From Archilochus colubris (Eukaryota > Chordata > Aves > Apodiformes > Trochilidae), in assembly GCA_023079485.1 (NCBI GenBank), contig CM041090.1, positions 32,824,874 to 32,888,873 on the forward strand: 64,000 nucleotides of DNA, read 5' to 3'. The notes below the pieces were generated by a model. That model saw nothing but the letters and a program-made list of their open reading frames with translations, ran no database searches and was not told the origin of the DNA. A program made the position numbers and the translations under genes. Positions 37,637 through 48,200 of the stretch are shown here, piece after piece (positions within the stretch are counted from its first letter, which is position 1; each line of letters opens with the position of its first letter).

Positions 37637-38164
37637 GTATGGCACTCCAAGCCCGCTTGTACTTCAGGTAGTGATAGTCAAAACTCTGCTGCATTTCAGA
37701 GCTGTTTCCCTTCAGTGGCTAATGAAGGACTTGACATTGCTGTGTACTGATGCCCAAAGAATAGAACTGAACAAATAAATTATATTCTCCCTTCCCCTCC
37801 TTGTGCAGTATAAACTTTGCCTGATGAATATTTGCAAGTAATCTTTGCTTGTCCAAGCCTTGGAGAAAAGTGAAAGTCTACTGGAGTCATGGAGTCACTG
37901 CTATGCTCTTTGCCTGTGAAACTTCTGAAGTAGTACAGGCAGATTTACATGGGTCCTCTAGATTTGGCTGTGCCCATCTTTACTACACATCCACTTCTCT
38001 TCTTCAGGGCTAGACTTAAATGTCTTTTTTTTACCCTGGATTAATCTGAGTCTTGAAATCTTCACAGAAGTTCAGCTTTGTATCCTTGTGCCGTGACTAG
38101 AGCCTGATTTGTGGTCTTTGTGGAAATAACACATTGCTTTTGTTTTATTTCTTGTTGCTTTTAG
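37637..38164 (+). other. RCOR1: RCOR1 intron, 0.5 kb
   Basis: Phase-1 intron; acceptor is TTTCTTGTTGCTTTTAG ending 38164, preceded by an ATG-rich open frame that is intronic. No repeats. Confidence 0.94.
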
Positions 38165-38394
38165 CGATCAGGAAATATGGCCGAGACTTTCAGGCAATCT
38201 CTGATGTGATTGGAAACAAATCCGTGGTGCAAGTGAAAAACTTTTTTGTAAATTATCGACGTCGTTTCAACATAGATGAAGTTCTACAGGAGTGGGAGGC
38301 AGAGCATGGCAAAGAGGAGACAAATGGAACCAATAGCCAGAAGCCTGTAAAATCCCCTGATAATTCCACTAAAATGTCTGAAGAGGAAGATGAG
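38165..38394 (+). CDS. RCOR1: RCOR1 coding exon (SANT2 and acidic C-terminal region; probable exon 11)
   Basis: 230 nt: CG completes the split Ala, then [20 protein letters not shown], then [20 protein letters not shown] and on to KMSEEEDE (residues 277-353). Contains the second and third helices of SANT2, including the DNA-contacting [12 protein letters not shown] helix, followed by an acidic tail with [11 protein letters not shown]. Donor GTAAAT at 38395; reading through it would give VNPV and a stop at 38407-38409. A GT microsatellite lies about 60 bases downstream. Confidence 0.98.
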
Positions 38395-38450
38395 GTAAAT
38401 CCAGTTTAAAACTTACATAAAATTCCCTTTCTGAGCTCAGTTCAGATAGA

Positions 38451-38484
<34 letters not shown>

Positions 38485-40426
38485 CACACACTGAGCAAAA
38501 GCTATTTTTGACAATCTTCAGTCTAAGCATATTTTACTTCCTCTGGATATAGAGATTCCAGTACTGATTCTGGGAATTGGGAATTCCAGGTATACATGAA
38601 ACTGGAAAGAACAGTTAATTTGCAGTCCTCTGACAGCATCTATATCTCATCAGCACATGGACATTTTAATGCCTCCTGCTGCCAAGACCCCATACATCTT
38701 TATGTCACTTGGACATTTTCCCTGGTCATTTCCCTGGACATTTTCAGGTCTCCAGGCTGTTGTAGGTTTGGCTTTGTGTGACTCTGCAGTCTTCTGAGGC
38801 AAAGATGGCTCTTTCATTTTTGACCATGGTGTGGTTTCACTTGGGGGAAGGGAAGAAAGCTATTAAGGCAACTGTGTGAAACTGCTCTGGATTTACCTAG
38901 AGGCAAAGTTTACAGCAGTTTCTGTGAAGAAAGAAATTCTAGGAACATGTTGTCCTTGTTGGAGCTTCATGGAATGAATGCTTTCTCTGCAGACAGTGTG
39001 TGTTTTAAAGTTAACTAAGAGACTGTATAGTGTTTAAATATGAAAGTTATTTACAAAAATGCAGTATTAACAAAGTCTTGCAAAAGAAAGCCCCACTAGA
39101 GGTTTGCATGGTAAAAATGTCTGATCTAGAGCTCCCTTTGGCCTAATTTTATAAGACAACTTGGCACAAAAGCCATATCTTCTAAGTGCAAGCACAGTAA
39201 ACAACATAAGGTAAATTTGGTCTCTCATGGACTAAGGAGTTCTCAGTGTATGTATATTTTTGTTGCTGTGATTACAGCTGGCTCACTTGTACATTACCAT
39301 ACTGACAGGCAAGAGCAGAACTGCATTGCTTCATACATCCTCATAGTGGTGGAAAGGGGACCAAAACAGTAGGCTGTTAGGAACAGTTGCAAAGCCTGGA
39401 GAACAGGCAGCTATTGGAGGAGTCAGATGGTTGACTGTGCCCTGCAGTACAGTAAGGGATGAGGACAGATCCTTCCTGCACCAGGCTGACACAGGCAGGA
39501 GCCAGGTAGGGTGGCAGTGAGCTTGTATGCCTTATGCTCTGGTAGCTAGGGACTTGTGGTGCTTGGTGAGACCCATTCTGAACAGAAGGATCTGATGTGT
39601 CAGGGCTGGGAGGTGGAAGGTGCTGGCAGCATGAGGGGGTTTTAACTACCAAACTTGGAGCTTTTTATAAAAATGCACAAGGAAGAGACACAAGGATGTT
39701 GGATATCTAATGGCCATCATGCTCTCTGAGCACATCAGACATTGCCTCTCAGGCTGGCTATAAATGTGGTTCTTCTGGTTTCAGAGGTAAGATAAGCACG
39801 GTGCTCTCTGGATGTCTGTCATGGCAGTTCTGGGGCAAAGTCAAATATCATTGGACTTATCACATAAGTGATCTATATGGGCTTGGAAGTGAGCTACTTG
39901 TTCCTCTTGAGCTGTGCAGTACTGTGCAGCTGGTGTCTGCTGAGCACTTGCACAGGTAAGTGGTCAAGTCAGGTGGACTTAGCAGTAGCCAGAAGACTTT
40001 GCTTGCCTGACACTGAAGTCCTTCAGTTGGTTTCTCTATTGACCTGCCTTGTCTGCCTGGCTGCCAGCCTTTCAAAAGCTGTGTCAGCCCTCTGAGTCCT
40101 CTGGGATTTCCCCTTCAGTGTGTTTTCATAGCAAGTGGCCACAGTTCCTCTGTTTTGTGGTGTTTTTTTTTAAGTTGAGGGGAGGTGATGCTGCTGGTTA
40201 TAAAGCAGCCTCAGCTCTGGTCTTAATTCTTGTATGTTTACATCTCAACAAATCCTGGTGTGGCTCAGAGTAGGTGAAGCTGCTTCCATGTGCCAGAGTT
40301 ATCCATCTTGTTGCTTTCAGTACTATGGATCTGGGTTGAAATTTGGAGATGTAAGAAAGCCTATGTGTATTCATTTTTAAACTAAACAGTTTTCTCCTTT
40401 TTCTCTCGTCTCCTCTTTCCCTCCAG
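38395..40426 (+). other. RCOR1: RCOR1 intron, 2.0 kb
   Basis: Phase-0 last intron, donor GTAAAT, acceptor preceded by a long C/T tract (TTTCTCTCGTCTCCTCTTTC...CTCCAG, ending 40426). Contains the (GT)n/TATACACACA hairpin-forming tract at 38453-38490. No other element recognised. Confidence 0.94.
38453..38490. repeat. (GT)n microsatellite followed by TATACACACA
   Basis: Alternating G/T from about 38453 to 38480, then TATACACACA. The two halves are complementary (GTGTGTGTATACACAC is a perfect palindrome), so DNA or transcript can form a hairpin, and the alternating purine–pyrimidine tract is Z-DNA prone. It starts about 60 bases after the exon donor at 38395. Confidence 0.92.
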
Positions 40427-40468
40427 GCTACTTCTGTTCTTGATGTCAGATATGCATCTGCTTCGTGA
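40427..40468 (+). CDS. RCOR1: RCOR1 terminal coding exon and stop (probable exon 12)
   Basis: 42 nt encoding ATSVLDVRYASAS (residues 354-366) and TGA at 40466-40468. The tail DVRYASAS is the known RCOR1 C terminus. Human as remembered reads EDEAPVLDVRYASAS, so this bird protein appears one residue longer, with Thr-Ser in place of Pro. Acceptor CCCTCCAG ends at 40426. Confidence 0.97.
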   Translation, partial: ATSVLDVRYASAS

Positions 40469-43400
40469 GAAGGTGCTGTAGCCTAGAACAATTTGTGTTG
40501 ACTACTGTGTTATCCAGGATATCAGGTATTAGCAAACCTCAGACAGCCATCTGCATCATATCTGTGGACAAGCAGCTATTACCAAAAAAAGGCAAACGCT
40601 TCCAGTCCTGTGCTACTACATCTGCCTTAATCTCCCCTCATTCCTCCATACTGCCTCCACTTTCTCTCAAAAGCATCCAGGTAGCTCAGCTCTCCATTTC
40701 ATCAACGTCCTGCTTAAGCACAGGATTTCTAGAACCAGTAACACCCGTCTGTAAATTTTGACCAGCCTGCAAAACAAGGAGCTCCTTAGCAGCCCCACAG
40801 TAACTCTACACATTAGGAGTTCTTAAAATACTTGGTCCATAGGGTATAAGTATGTATTGCTGCATGGCCTTGTGGTCTCTGCTTCCTGTGTATTCCTACG
40901 ATGACACTATTATTAGTGAGCTTTCTATAAAGGAGAGGCCTGTGCACATGCCAGTGGTGTCAGGTTTGTTCTGAAATGACAGGGCATGTTAACAAGCAAT
41001 CTTGAATAGTGCAAAGTGATAGGTAATGTTATTTCTAAGGTTTGGTCGGTTCAAGGTTGTAAACATAACTCATTACACTTCTGGTTTGTGCAATTCTTTC
41101 CACTGTATTTGTGTGTTCTTGCTTCATAGAAAGCTCCCTAATTGAGCATTTTATTCGTGTATATTTTAATGGCTTTTATTTAGTGCAAAAGGGAATAAGT
41201 AACCTGAAACTGTTTGATATGCTATTTAACCCCTGGCATTCAGCATTTGCATTGTAACTTGTTAAATGAGCGCTACACAACTTTCTTTTTCCTGATCCTC
41301 TGTGGGATTAAGTCAAAACAACTTTCTCTGGTGCCTCTCCTTTTGGAATATGTGCCTTTTTACATTTGGCTACCATAGGTCACTTTCTGTCCCTGTGTCT
41401 CATTCCTCTTCAGAGCGCTGTTTGCCAAAGACATCAAACTACTTCTCCCACTGAAAGTCTGGATGAGGGTTGGAGCACAAAATTCAACCTTTAAATAGTT
41501 TTTGGTCTCTTGGAAGTTTAATGGAGAAGTGTCGGGTTAATCTCATTGGCCATTTTAACCCTTCTGAAGCACACATCGCTTCCATGTTCTGAACCAAAAT
41601 ATGCAATTTAAAATCTAAGAGGTGCTTTTCCAGTTACTTGGTGCATGCAGCTTTCAAATCCCCAGTCCTCTGCTCTGGTGGCCTGTGCAGTGGCCTGTCT
41701 AGCTGGTTTGAACTGAAGCTGTTCTTGAAAGTTCTGTATGAGGACTTTGCACCTTGTACAGGGCAGGGGAGTTGCTGACTGCCAAGCAGGCAGTGTTAGA
41801 GAAGCTGGAAGCAGGAGTATTCTTATCCAGTGGAAAGCTGCAAAGTAACACTAGTCACAAAGCATTTAAAAATGGTTAATTTAATGATGTTGAAACAAAC
41901 CACCAGGTGTCTTTGCAGGTGGAAGAAAGAACCTTCTTTGCCTCTTTTTCTTTACAGAACATTCAGGCCAAGACAGCACACAGCAATGCACAGCACCAGC
42001 TTCTCTTAACAGAACCTAGAATGAGCTAGTCCATGTTCTGGCCTGCAGCTGAAGTGCTGCAGCTCAGAGTCTGACCCTGAACTTGGTGCTGATGTTTGAG
42101 CTGTTAGGCTGTGCTGTGTTGTGTGCTGTGATAGCTCTATTCTCTGTACCTAACTGGGGCAGGGCAACAGAGCCAGCATCTCCTTCAGCATGGACACAAC
42201 CCAAGGAAAGGCAGCCTCATGTACCACTGAGGTGGTCTCCTCCTTGGGCGTTGTGTAAGGAAAGTAATTCAACATCAGAAACTGAGCAACAGCCCACAGA
42301 CAAAGGAACAGATAGCCATTTCTTAGGGCAAGCTGGAGTGTCGAGAACAAAAAAGGGGCCTGGTTCAGCCACTTTGTAGCTGTTTCTGAGCAGTTCCATT
42401 CTGGCAGCTCTAGAGAGATCCTTTGAGGTGATGGGAGAATGGCAGGAAGCTATTCCCTCTCCTCTCTCTCGGAAACCTGTAATCCAAAGCTTCTGGCAGC
42501 ATCTCTGCTGTTGATGTGGACTGGCAGCTCTGATGGTGGCCCTTCAGTCCTGTTGGGAGTCTCTTGTGGTGGAGGACACTAGTTGTTAGCCAGTGTGAAT
42601 TGGGATTAAAGATGGGCAAATAGCACTGTGAATTCAGCTGACAGTTCTGGTGTAAAGCAATGCTGCTCAGTAGAAATACTCTAGTATTACACCTCCTGCT
42701 GGTACCAATGCATGGACCAGCATGAGAGGGTTGTGTGAGCTTGCATCCCAGCTGGTAAAACTCACCAGGAGAGGCTTCTGCTGGTGAGTTACCTGTGAAG
42801 ACTTTTCATTGTTTTTTGCCCTCAACTCTGTCCATCTTATGATCAGAAAAGTTGTGTTTTGGCTTCATCCCCAAGGGATAGGGGGAAACATGTATAAGTC
42901 ATGATACTAGGAAGAAAAAAGTTGTTTAATTATTTTTCAGTTGACTGCTATCTTATTGTAGTTGATACATACAATATAATAGCACTGTATTTTCAACGTT
43001 TAGTTTTTTACGTTCTCTTTAACAATCTTTTAAAAGGTGATAACATCATTTTAGCTTTTGAAAGTTTGAATGGTTTGGTCTTGTTCAGGTGAAGACCCTC
43101 TTTCTTTATTAAATGGGTCAAGCATTAGATACATCAACTGGTTGCATTCTGATTAGAAGGGTCCACAAAGATAACTGCATCGGATAGAATATTCACTTAA
43201 ATTTTGTTTCTTAAACTATCAATGTGAATGTCATAATTATATATATTTTGTGGAAAACGGGAAAAATATTTCTCCTAAGTATAAGTTATTGTGCGAAATA
43301 TGGTATCGTTAAAGAAAATGATAGTTTAAGTTTTAGTTTTAGAAATCTTAAAGATATAAAAGTGTATTGCATACGCATAAACAATTTCATTTGTTCTATT

Positions 43401-44805
43401 TAATTTTATGTAGTTGTGTAAAGTGCTAGGTAACTTCTTTTTCACTTATCCATTAAAACAACCTTGTTACTTGAATATTCGTGTTTAACTGGTTTGAAAC
43501 AGTGATCAATTTTTGTAACATAATCTTATAACCAAGGGAAAAAAATACATGCCTCAGTTGTGCTTAACAATATCGCAACAATGTACAATCAGATGCTTAA
43601 GACCATAGTAGCCATAACTGGTAATACAACCACAATGGTTGTGTCTTGATATATTTAATACCAATGGGGATAATGAATTCTTAATCTATTTTTACAAGTT
43701 TGCAACCAGGAAGACCCCATAAATATCCACTAGAACACTTTTTTAAAAGTTAATGTAAGAGTGCAACTCTTGCTCTTAAAGCAATGTCCTGACGAACATT
43801 TTTCTTTCCTGTACAAATACATCTGAAACATTATGTATTAAAATATGCTCATTGTCACTTTAAATTTCAGTTTTTATTCTCTAAATCGCTAATATGCTGT
43901 TGGTATTCTTGCACACCAAATATGAGCCAAACAGTGCATTACACTAACTCGATCACTGGACTTGTGAACATAAATCTCCAAGTCAATGAAGCGCAAAAAT
44001 ATCGTAGGAGATTTTTCTGATAATGCGTCTTTTTCAAATCTCTATTAAATTATGCATAACCCATTCAGCAATGAGTGGCCTGATACTTATTCTTTACAAA
44101 AAAAAAAGAAAAAAAAATTAGCTCCAGCTTGTCTTCAGCAAGGCAAAATCTAGTGATCTTGTGCAATGCCCCTAAAGCAAATACTTCTCTGTCACTCCCT
44201 GGATTAATGCAGCTTTTCCTGTTGATAGTAAAGCACAATTGCAGTGAAAGTTACAGTTCAGAAGATGGAAGGTCAGTATAGTCTATGCATGTTGTATAAT
44301 AATGAGTGTTTACATTCATATTCTCCTAAAATAAAATTTATACTGGAGTGTATAGTATTCCATTATGTAGATTTTATCAATTTTGTTAACTGCTTATAGA
44401 TTGCTTAAAAGAAGTTTTTTCAAGATTTTAAAAGATGTATAAGGTTAAGTTTGCAAATATAATGGAAATGCTGTATAGCTTTTGAAGTGATAAAATACTT
44501 GTTGGGATTTTAAAGAAAGTATGTTGTAATAATGCTGTTGTAAGTAATATTTTAAATGTCTTTTTTGCCTGTTTTCTATTATTCAGCACACTTACTGTGA
44601 TGAATGTTCATAGCATTACAAAATTGCTTAGCCACTGAAAAGTAACATTTGGTTTTGAATTATTTTACTGTATGAGGAATTATAGTGGGGTAAATTCCTT
44701 TGTGAAATTCTACATAATTCGTTTTTCTATGATTTCCAATGTTTGCTGACATCAAATAAAATTTTTTCAAGCCATTGATGTAATAAACTATGTAGTAAAG
44801 TGTTA
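40469..44805 (+). other. RCOR1: RCOR1 3' untranslated region (about 4.3 kb)
   Basis: Follows the stop codon with no splice sites needed to reach the poly(A) signals. The first ~2.4 kb (to about 42880) is of mixed composition; the remainder (42880-44805) is strongly AT-rich with almost no long reading frame, typical of conserved vertebrate 3' UTRs. Human RCOR1 also has a multi-kilobase 3' UTR. Candidate microRNA seed matches are at 41352-41358 (miR-124), 42403-42409 and 42523-42529 (miR-22). Weak internal poly(A) signals ATTAAA (42605-42610) and AATAAA (44330-44335) could give shorter forms. The right end is inferred, about 20 bases beyond the second signal. Confidence 0.85.
44755..44787 (+). 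terminator. RCOR1: RCOR1 distal poly(A) signals (two AATAAA)
   Basis: Two canonical AATAAA hexamers at 44755-44760 and 44782-44787. They are followed by a GT-rich stretch (GTGTTATTGATGTAGC...GTGCTTCTG) around 44799-44826 suitable as the downstream element. Base composition changes sharply from AT-rich to mixed just after (about 44850), supporting cleavage near 44800-44815. Confidence 0.8.
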
Positions 44806-44853
44806 TTGATGTAGCATGTGCTTCTGATATGTAATCAATCCCCTACCTTTCAG

Positions 44854-45245
44854 ATTTGGGTCAGGAGAACCAACTGGGGCGCTCGTGGCTTCTTGTATCG
44901 TATCACCTGTGCGTAGGTGTCCCTGGTGCAAAGTTAACTCCTGATGGAGTCAGTGGACACTGTCCCAGTTTTGGGAGGCTGGAGCAGCCTTCAGTGTGGT
45001 GCTACCAGCTGGAGCTGCCTGGTGCTGTTCAAGCCAGAAGCTCTGCAGAGACTGATGCTCCTTTCACTGATGGTGTGGTGTGTGCCTGGCCCTGCAGCCC
45101 CGTGCTCCACAGGACTGGGCTGCTGGATGGTCCTGAGGGGTCGAGCTGGAGTCTGGATTGTGGGATATGCCTGGAGAATACCTGACAGTGTCCTCACTAT
45201 TGTAATGAGGACCTGGAGAATAAACTGCTGCCTGCAATGGACTAG
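44854..45245 (+). other. Candidate non-coding 3'-terminal exon with hairpin and AATAAA
   Basis: A good acceptor-like sequence, CCCCTACCTTTCAG, ends at 44853. About 370 bases later there is an AATAAA at 45219-45224, immediately preceded by a perfect 7-bp hairpin (GTCCTCA at 45190-45196 and TGAGGAC at 45206-45212). The interval is GC-richer and contains open frames of 109 and 120 codons with no recognised domain. It could be an alternative last exon of RCOR1 read-through transcripts, the end of a separate non-coding RNA, or chance. No donor-side exon is identified, so the call is tentative. Confidence 0.25.
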
Positions 45246-48200
45246 CACTTGGCTCTACAACTTAACAAGGTCATCATTGTTGTCCTTTAGTGAAAAAAGG
45301 GCTTAAAAAATACATGGGGGAAAACCAAATCATCTTCTCTTCAAGCCTAGAAATGTGTAGCTGTTGCAATCACATATGCTTGAAACAGCAAGAAATTTTG
45401 CACTGGGGTTGAATCTAGGGATTTTCAGGAAAATAATTTTCTGTCTTCGTGTGCTGGGTGCAACTTAGCAGTAAATGCAGAAGCATAGACAAGATACTAC
45501 AGGGCATTTAGTGGGAAACTTCTTTGAGTTGTGGTGTTGCATTCCACAGATAGGGTAGCAGCAGCACATTGTGGATCTGGGTGTTCTCACAGGACAAATG
45601 ACAAGCCGTTTCCTGCTCTGCTCACGTGTTAAATGCAGCAGAACTAATACAGCAAGATCCTGTGGTGGTTTCCAACGCTGTAGTGTGTGGAATTAGTTGT
45701 GCCTTTCTGCATTGTAAAACAAGGGCGATGAGAAGGGAGATGAACTTGGGGCTTTGGAAGCACAGACATCGTTTTTTAAGAGTTGAGGGCTTCATTTCCT
45801 TGCTGGAAAGTGTTTCTGTAATTTTCCTGGTGGTGGTGAATACAGTACCAGCACTGTAAGGTACTGATCCACTTTATCAGAGTTGTTTAACTCAAAGATT
45901 TTTTGCTATAAACTTCCAATGCAAAGCAGCCCTTCCTGCCTGTGTGACCCCCAGAAGCCCAAACCAAAATAAAGACAAACAAATAAAGAATCTTCCTCTC
46001 CTTTCAGCTGGGAGCCTAAGCAGGTAAGGAAATGGGAACTTCTGCCCAAAAATATACCTGAAGAATCTCCTGAGGAGTCCGGGAAGCAAAGGTAATGCTA
46101 CTAATTTTAAAAACATGGGTGCTACATTTCTTTTTTGTAATTTTATGTATTTGTAAATGGGAATACAGTATTGAATTGAATCTGAAAGTAATTACAATGT
46201 TGTATTTAGTATTCCTGGTAGCCTGTTTGCTACGTGAACAAACTGGTATCTGATAACTTCAAGCACTGAAGTCTTAAGGTTATCAGCATTCTGGCAACTA
46301 CTGAGCTTTAGACTCTAAGGTCTGACCTTAATTAGCTTTGGACCTTAAGTAAGGAGGGGAATATGGGTATATGGGGAAACCTTAGCTTCCAAAGTACATG
46401 CAAGTGTTCTCCAGGTTTTTCCCATCTCTACAAGCTGTGGAATAAAAACACGGCAGCACTGAGGACTTTCTCCCTTAGGACAGGAGCTGTCTTGCAGGAT
46501 GCAATATGACCTGGAGTTCAGTCTGATAGGGAAGGAGTTCCATGGTGGTGCAGTTTGTGTGCTGAGATCTTAATCTAATCCCCAAGTATTAGCTTCATGA
46601 AATAAAACCCTGTAAGTGTGAATTTTATTTCATAAACCAACTTCAGTCTGAAAGATACAGCCTGATGTTTGGGAGAGAACTGGGTATCAAACTTATGATC
46701 TCATTCCCCTCTGGTTTATTCCACCCAAACTGTCTTTGAACTAATGACAACAAATGTTCTCATTATGGTGCTGCATATAGTAAATGATATACAACATGAG
46801 CATGGGTGTATGTAAAAATAAACAAAAACACACCCTAGCATCAAAAGAAACACCTTAAAACTTAGCAAGAGGGCCTGCTGACTGCTTTTGCTGCAGAAAG
46901 GGCTAGGAGGGAGAATTGCTGTAAAATACTGAAGGAACTAGTTTGTGAAGTCATCAAGAAGGGAATCCTGAGCAGCACACAGGATTTTATTAAAAGTGGA
47001 GAAATCAGATGAGAGTTTCTCCTGATGAAAGAGGCAAATTTTGCATGGAAGAAGGCTGCAGGCCTAGCCCCCAAAGGCCAAGGACTTCTAAGAGGGGGGG
47101 GAAACACCTTGATCAGGCAAGGAATTTACACTGGGGAGACCAGGAAATGGGAGTGAGAGGAGAACTGACATGACTTCAGTTTGTCTCCAGTTGGATGGTG
47201 GTGAAAGGAGAGGTGGAGATATTTGTTCTCATTCTGGATGGACACTTAGTTTTCATGAAGGTGGTTTGGAACCAGGAGGTGGTATGTGGGACGATGGAAA
47301 TAGGAAGTGTTTGTGAACTGGGAGGAACTTTCCCCTATTTGCCTGCTTTGAAGGAGCAGATATAATTTGTCTGACACATGAAACTGTATGGCTTAGCAAG
47401 ATCTGAATAAGCTTTTAAAATGGAAGATGATCCTATATATGTCACTGACAAAACTGAACTGATTTCAAAAAGGAAAAGGTGACTAGGAGGTCTAGACAGC
47501 TGCAGATTTCTTGATACTGCCTTGTGTGTTCAAGGTTTAGAGTAAGTCCTGATGGAAAGGAGAATTAAGTGAATTAATAAAACAGAAGAATGGGCTTAAA
47601 GGGTTTGCCAGAGAAAGACTTGTGCCTGCCTATGCAGTCACAGGGAGCAGGATTCATCAGTGGATGCAGTTATCGCTGCCTGAGCTTGCTGTCCAAAATC
47701 CCTTAGAGAGAAATACGCTCTGTTGTAATTAATTTAATCCTAAATTAGATGTTGAAAACTGATCTAATGTATCACATCCTGAAAGTGCTTATTTCTCTCA
47801 CTGTAGATAATAACGCTGAAGGCTCTGCCTCAGATGTGGAAGCTGTGCAATAACCACACGGGTGCTGTGGCTGCCCGGGTTTATCTCCAGGAGTGGGCAA
47901 GGACATGGAATCCTCAGTGCAGCACTGGGTATTGTGCTTCCAGCTGGATGAGGACACATACCAATCATCATAAAATTCCTTACACAGGTCCTCTGGGGTA
48001 TTGTGTGCAATCTTGGCTCATCCTCTAGAAGCCAGGTCAGCTCGAGCACTCAGCTGGGGTTGCTTGGGTGGGTGTAAGGCAGATCTGGGGGCTGTGCATG
48101 TTCTCTGTGGAAGGCACTCTGGGGGTCACTGGCTGCAGGCAGTATTGATGGGAGAGAAACAAGGCTGGATTTTAGTCTATAACTTCAGAGAGGTGATTCT

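Larger units (their letters stand above)
1..44805 (+). other. RCOR1: RCOR1 gene (3' portion: ten coding exons, introns and 3' UTR)
   Basis: Ten exons on one strand join in frame to give 366 residues plus a stop codon that I recognise as REST corepressor 1 (CoREST). CoREST is the nuclear scaffold that links the demethylase LSD1/KDM1A and HDAC1/2 to REST and other repressors, allowing LSD1 to act on nucleosomal H3K4. The human protein is about 480-485 residues, so roughly the first quarter lies outside the window. Paralogues RCOR2 and RCOR3 share the architecture; RCOR1 is preferred because the linker (SEDEMEEANGNNPIDIEVEQ), the KSPDNSTK segment and the tail DVRYASAS match RCOR1 as I remember it. 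All nine complete introns are GT–AG with consistent phases. Outer boundaries are approximate: the left edge is simply the window edge and the right edge is inferred from poly(A) signals. Confidence 0.95.

Noticed and set aside
40469..44805. miR-9* (miR-9-3p) seed match AGCTTTA in the RCOR1 3' UTR
   Set aside because: CoREST has been reported as a miR-9* target in mammals, but I found only imperfect AGCTTTT/AGCTTTC here by eye. A computed scan would be decisive.
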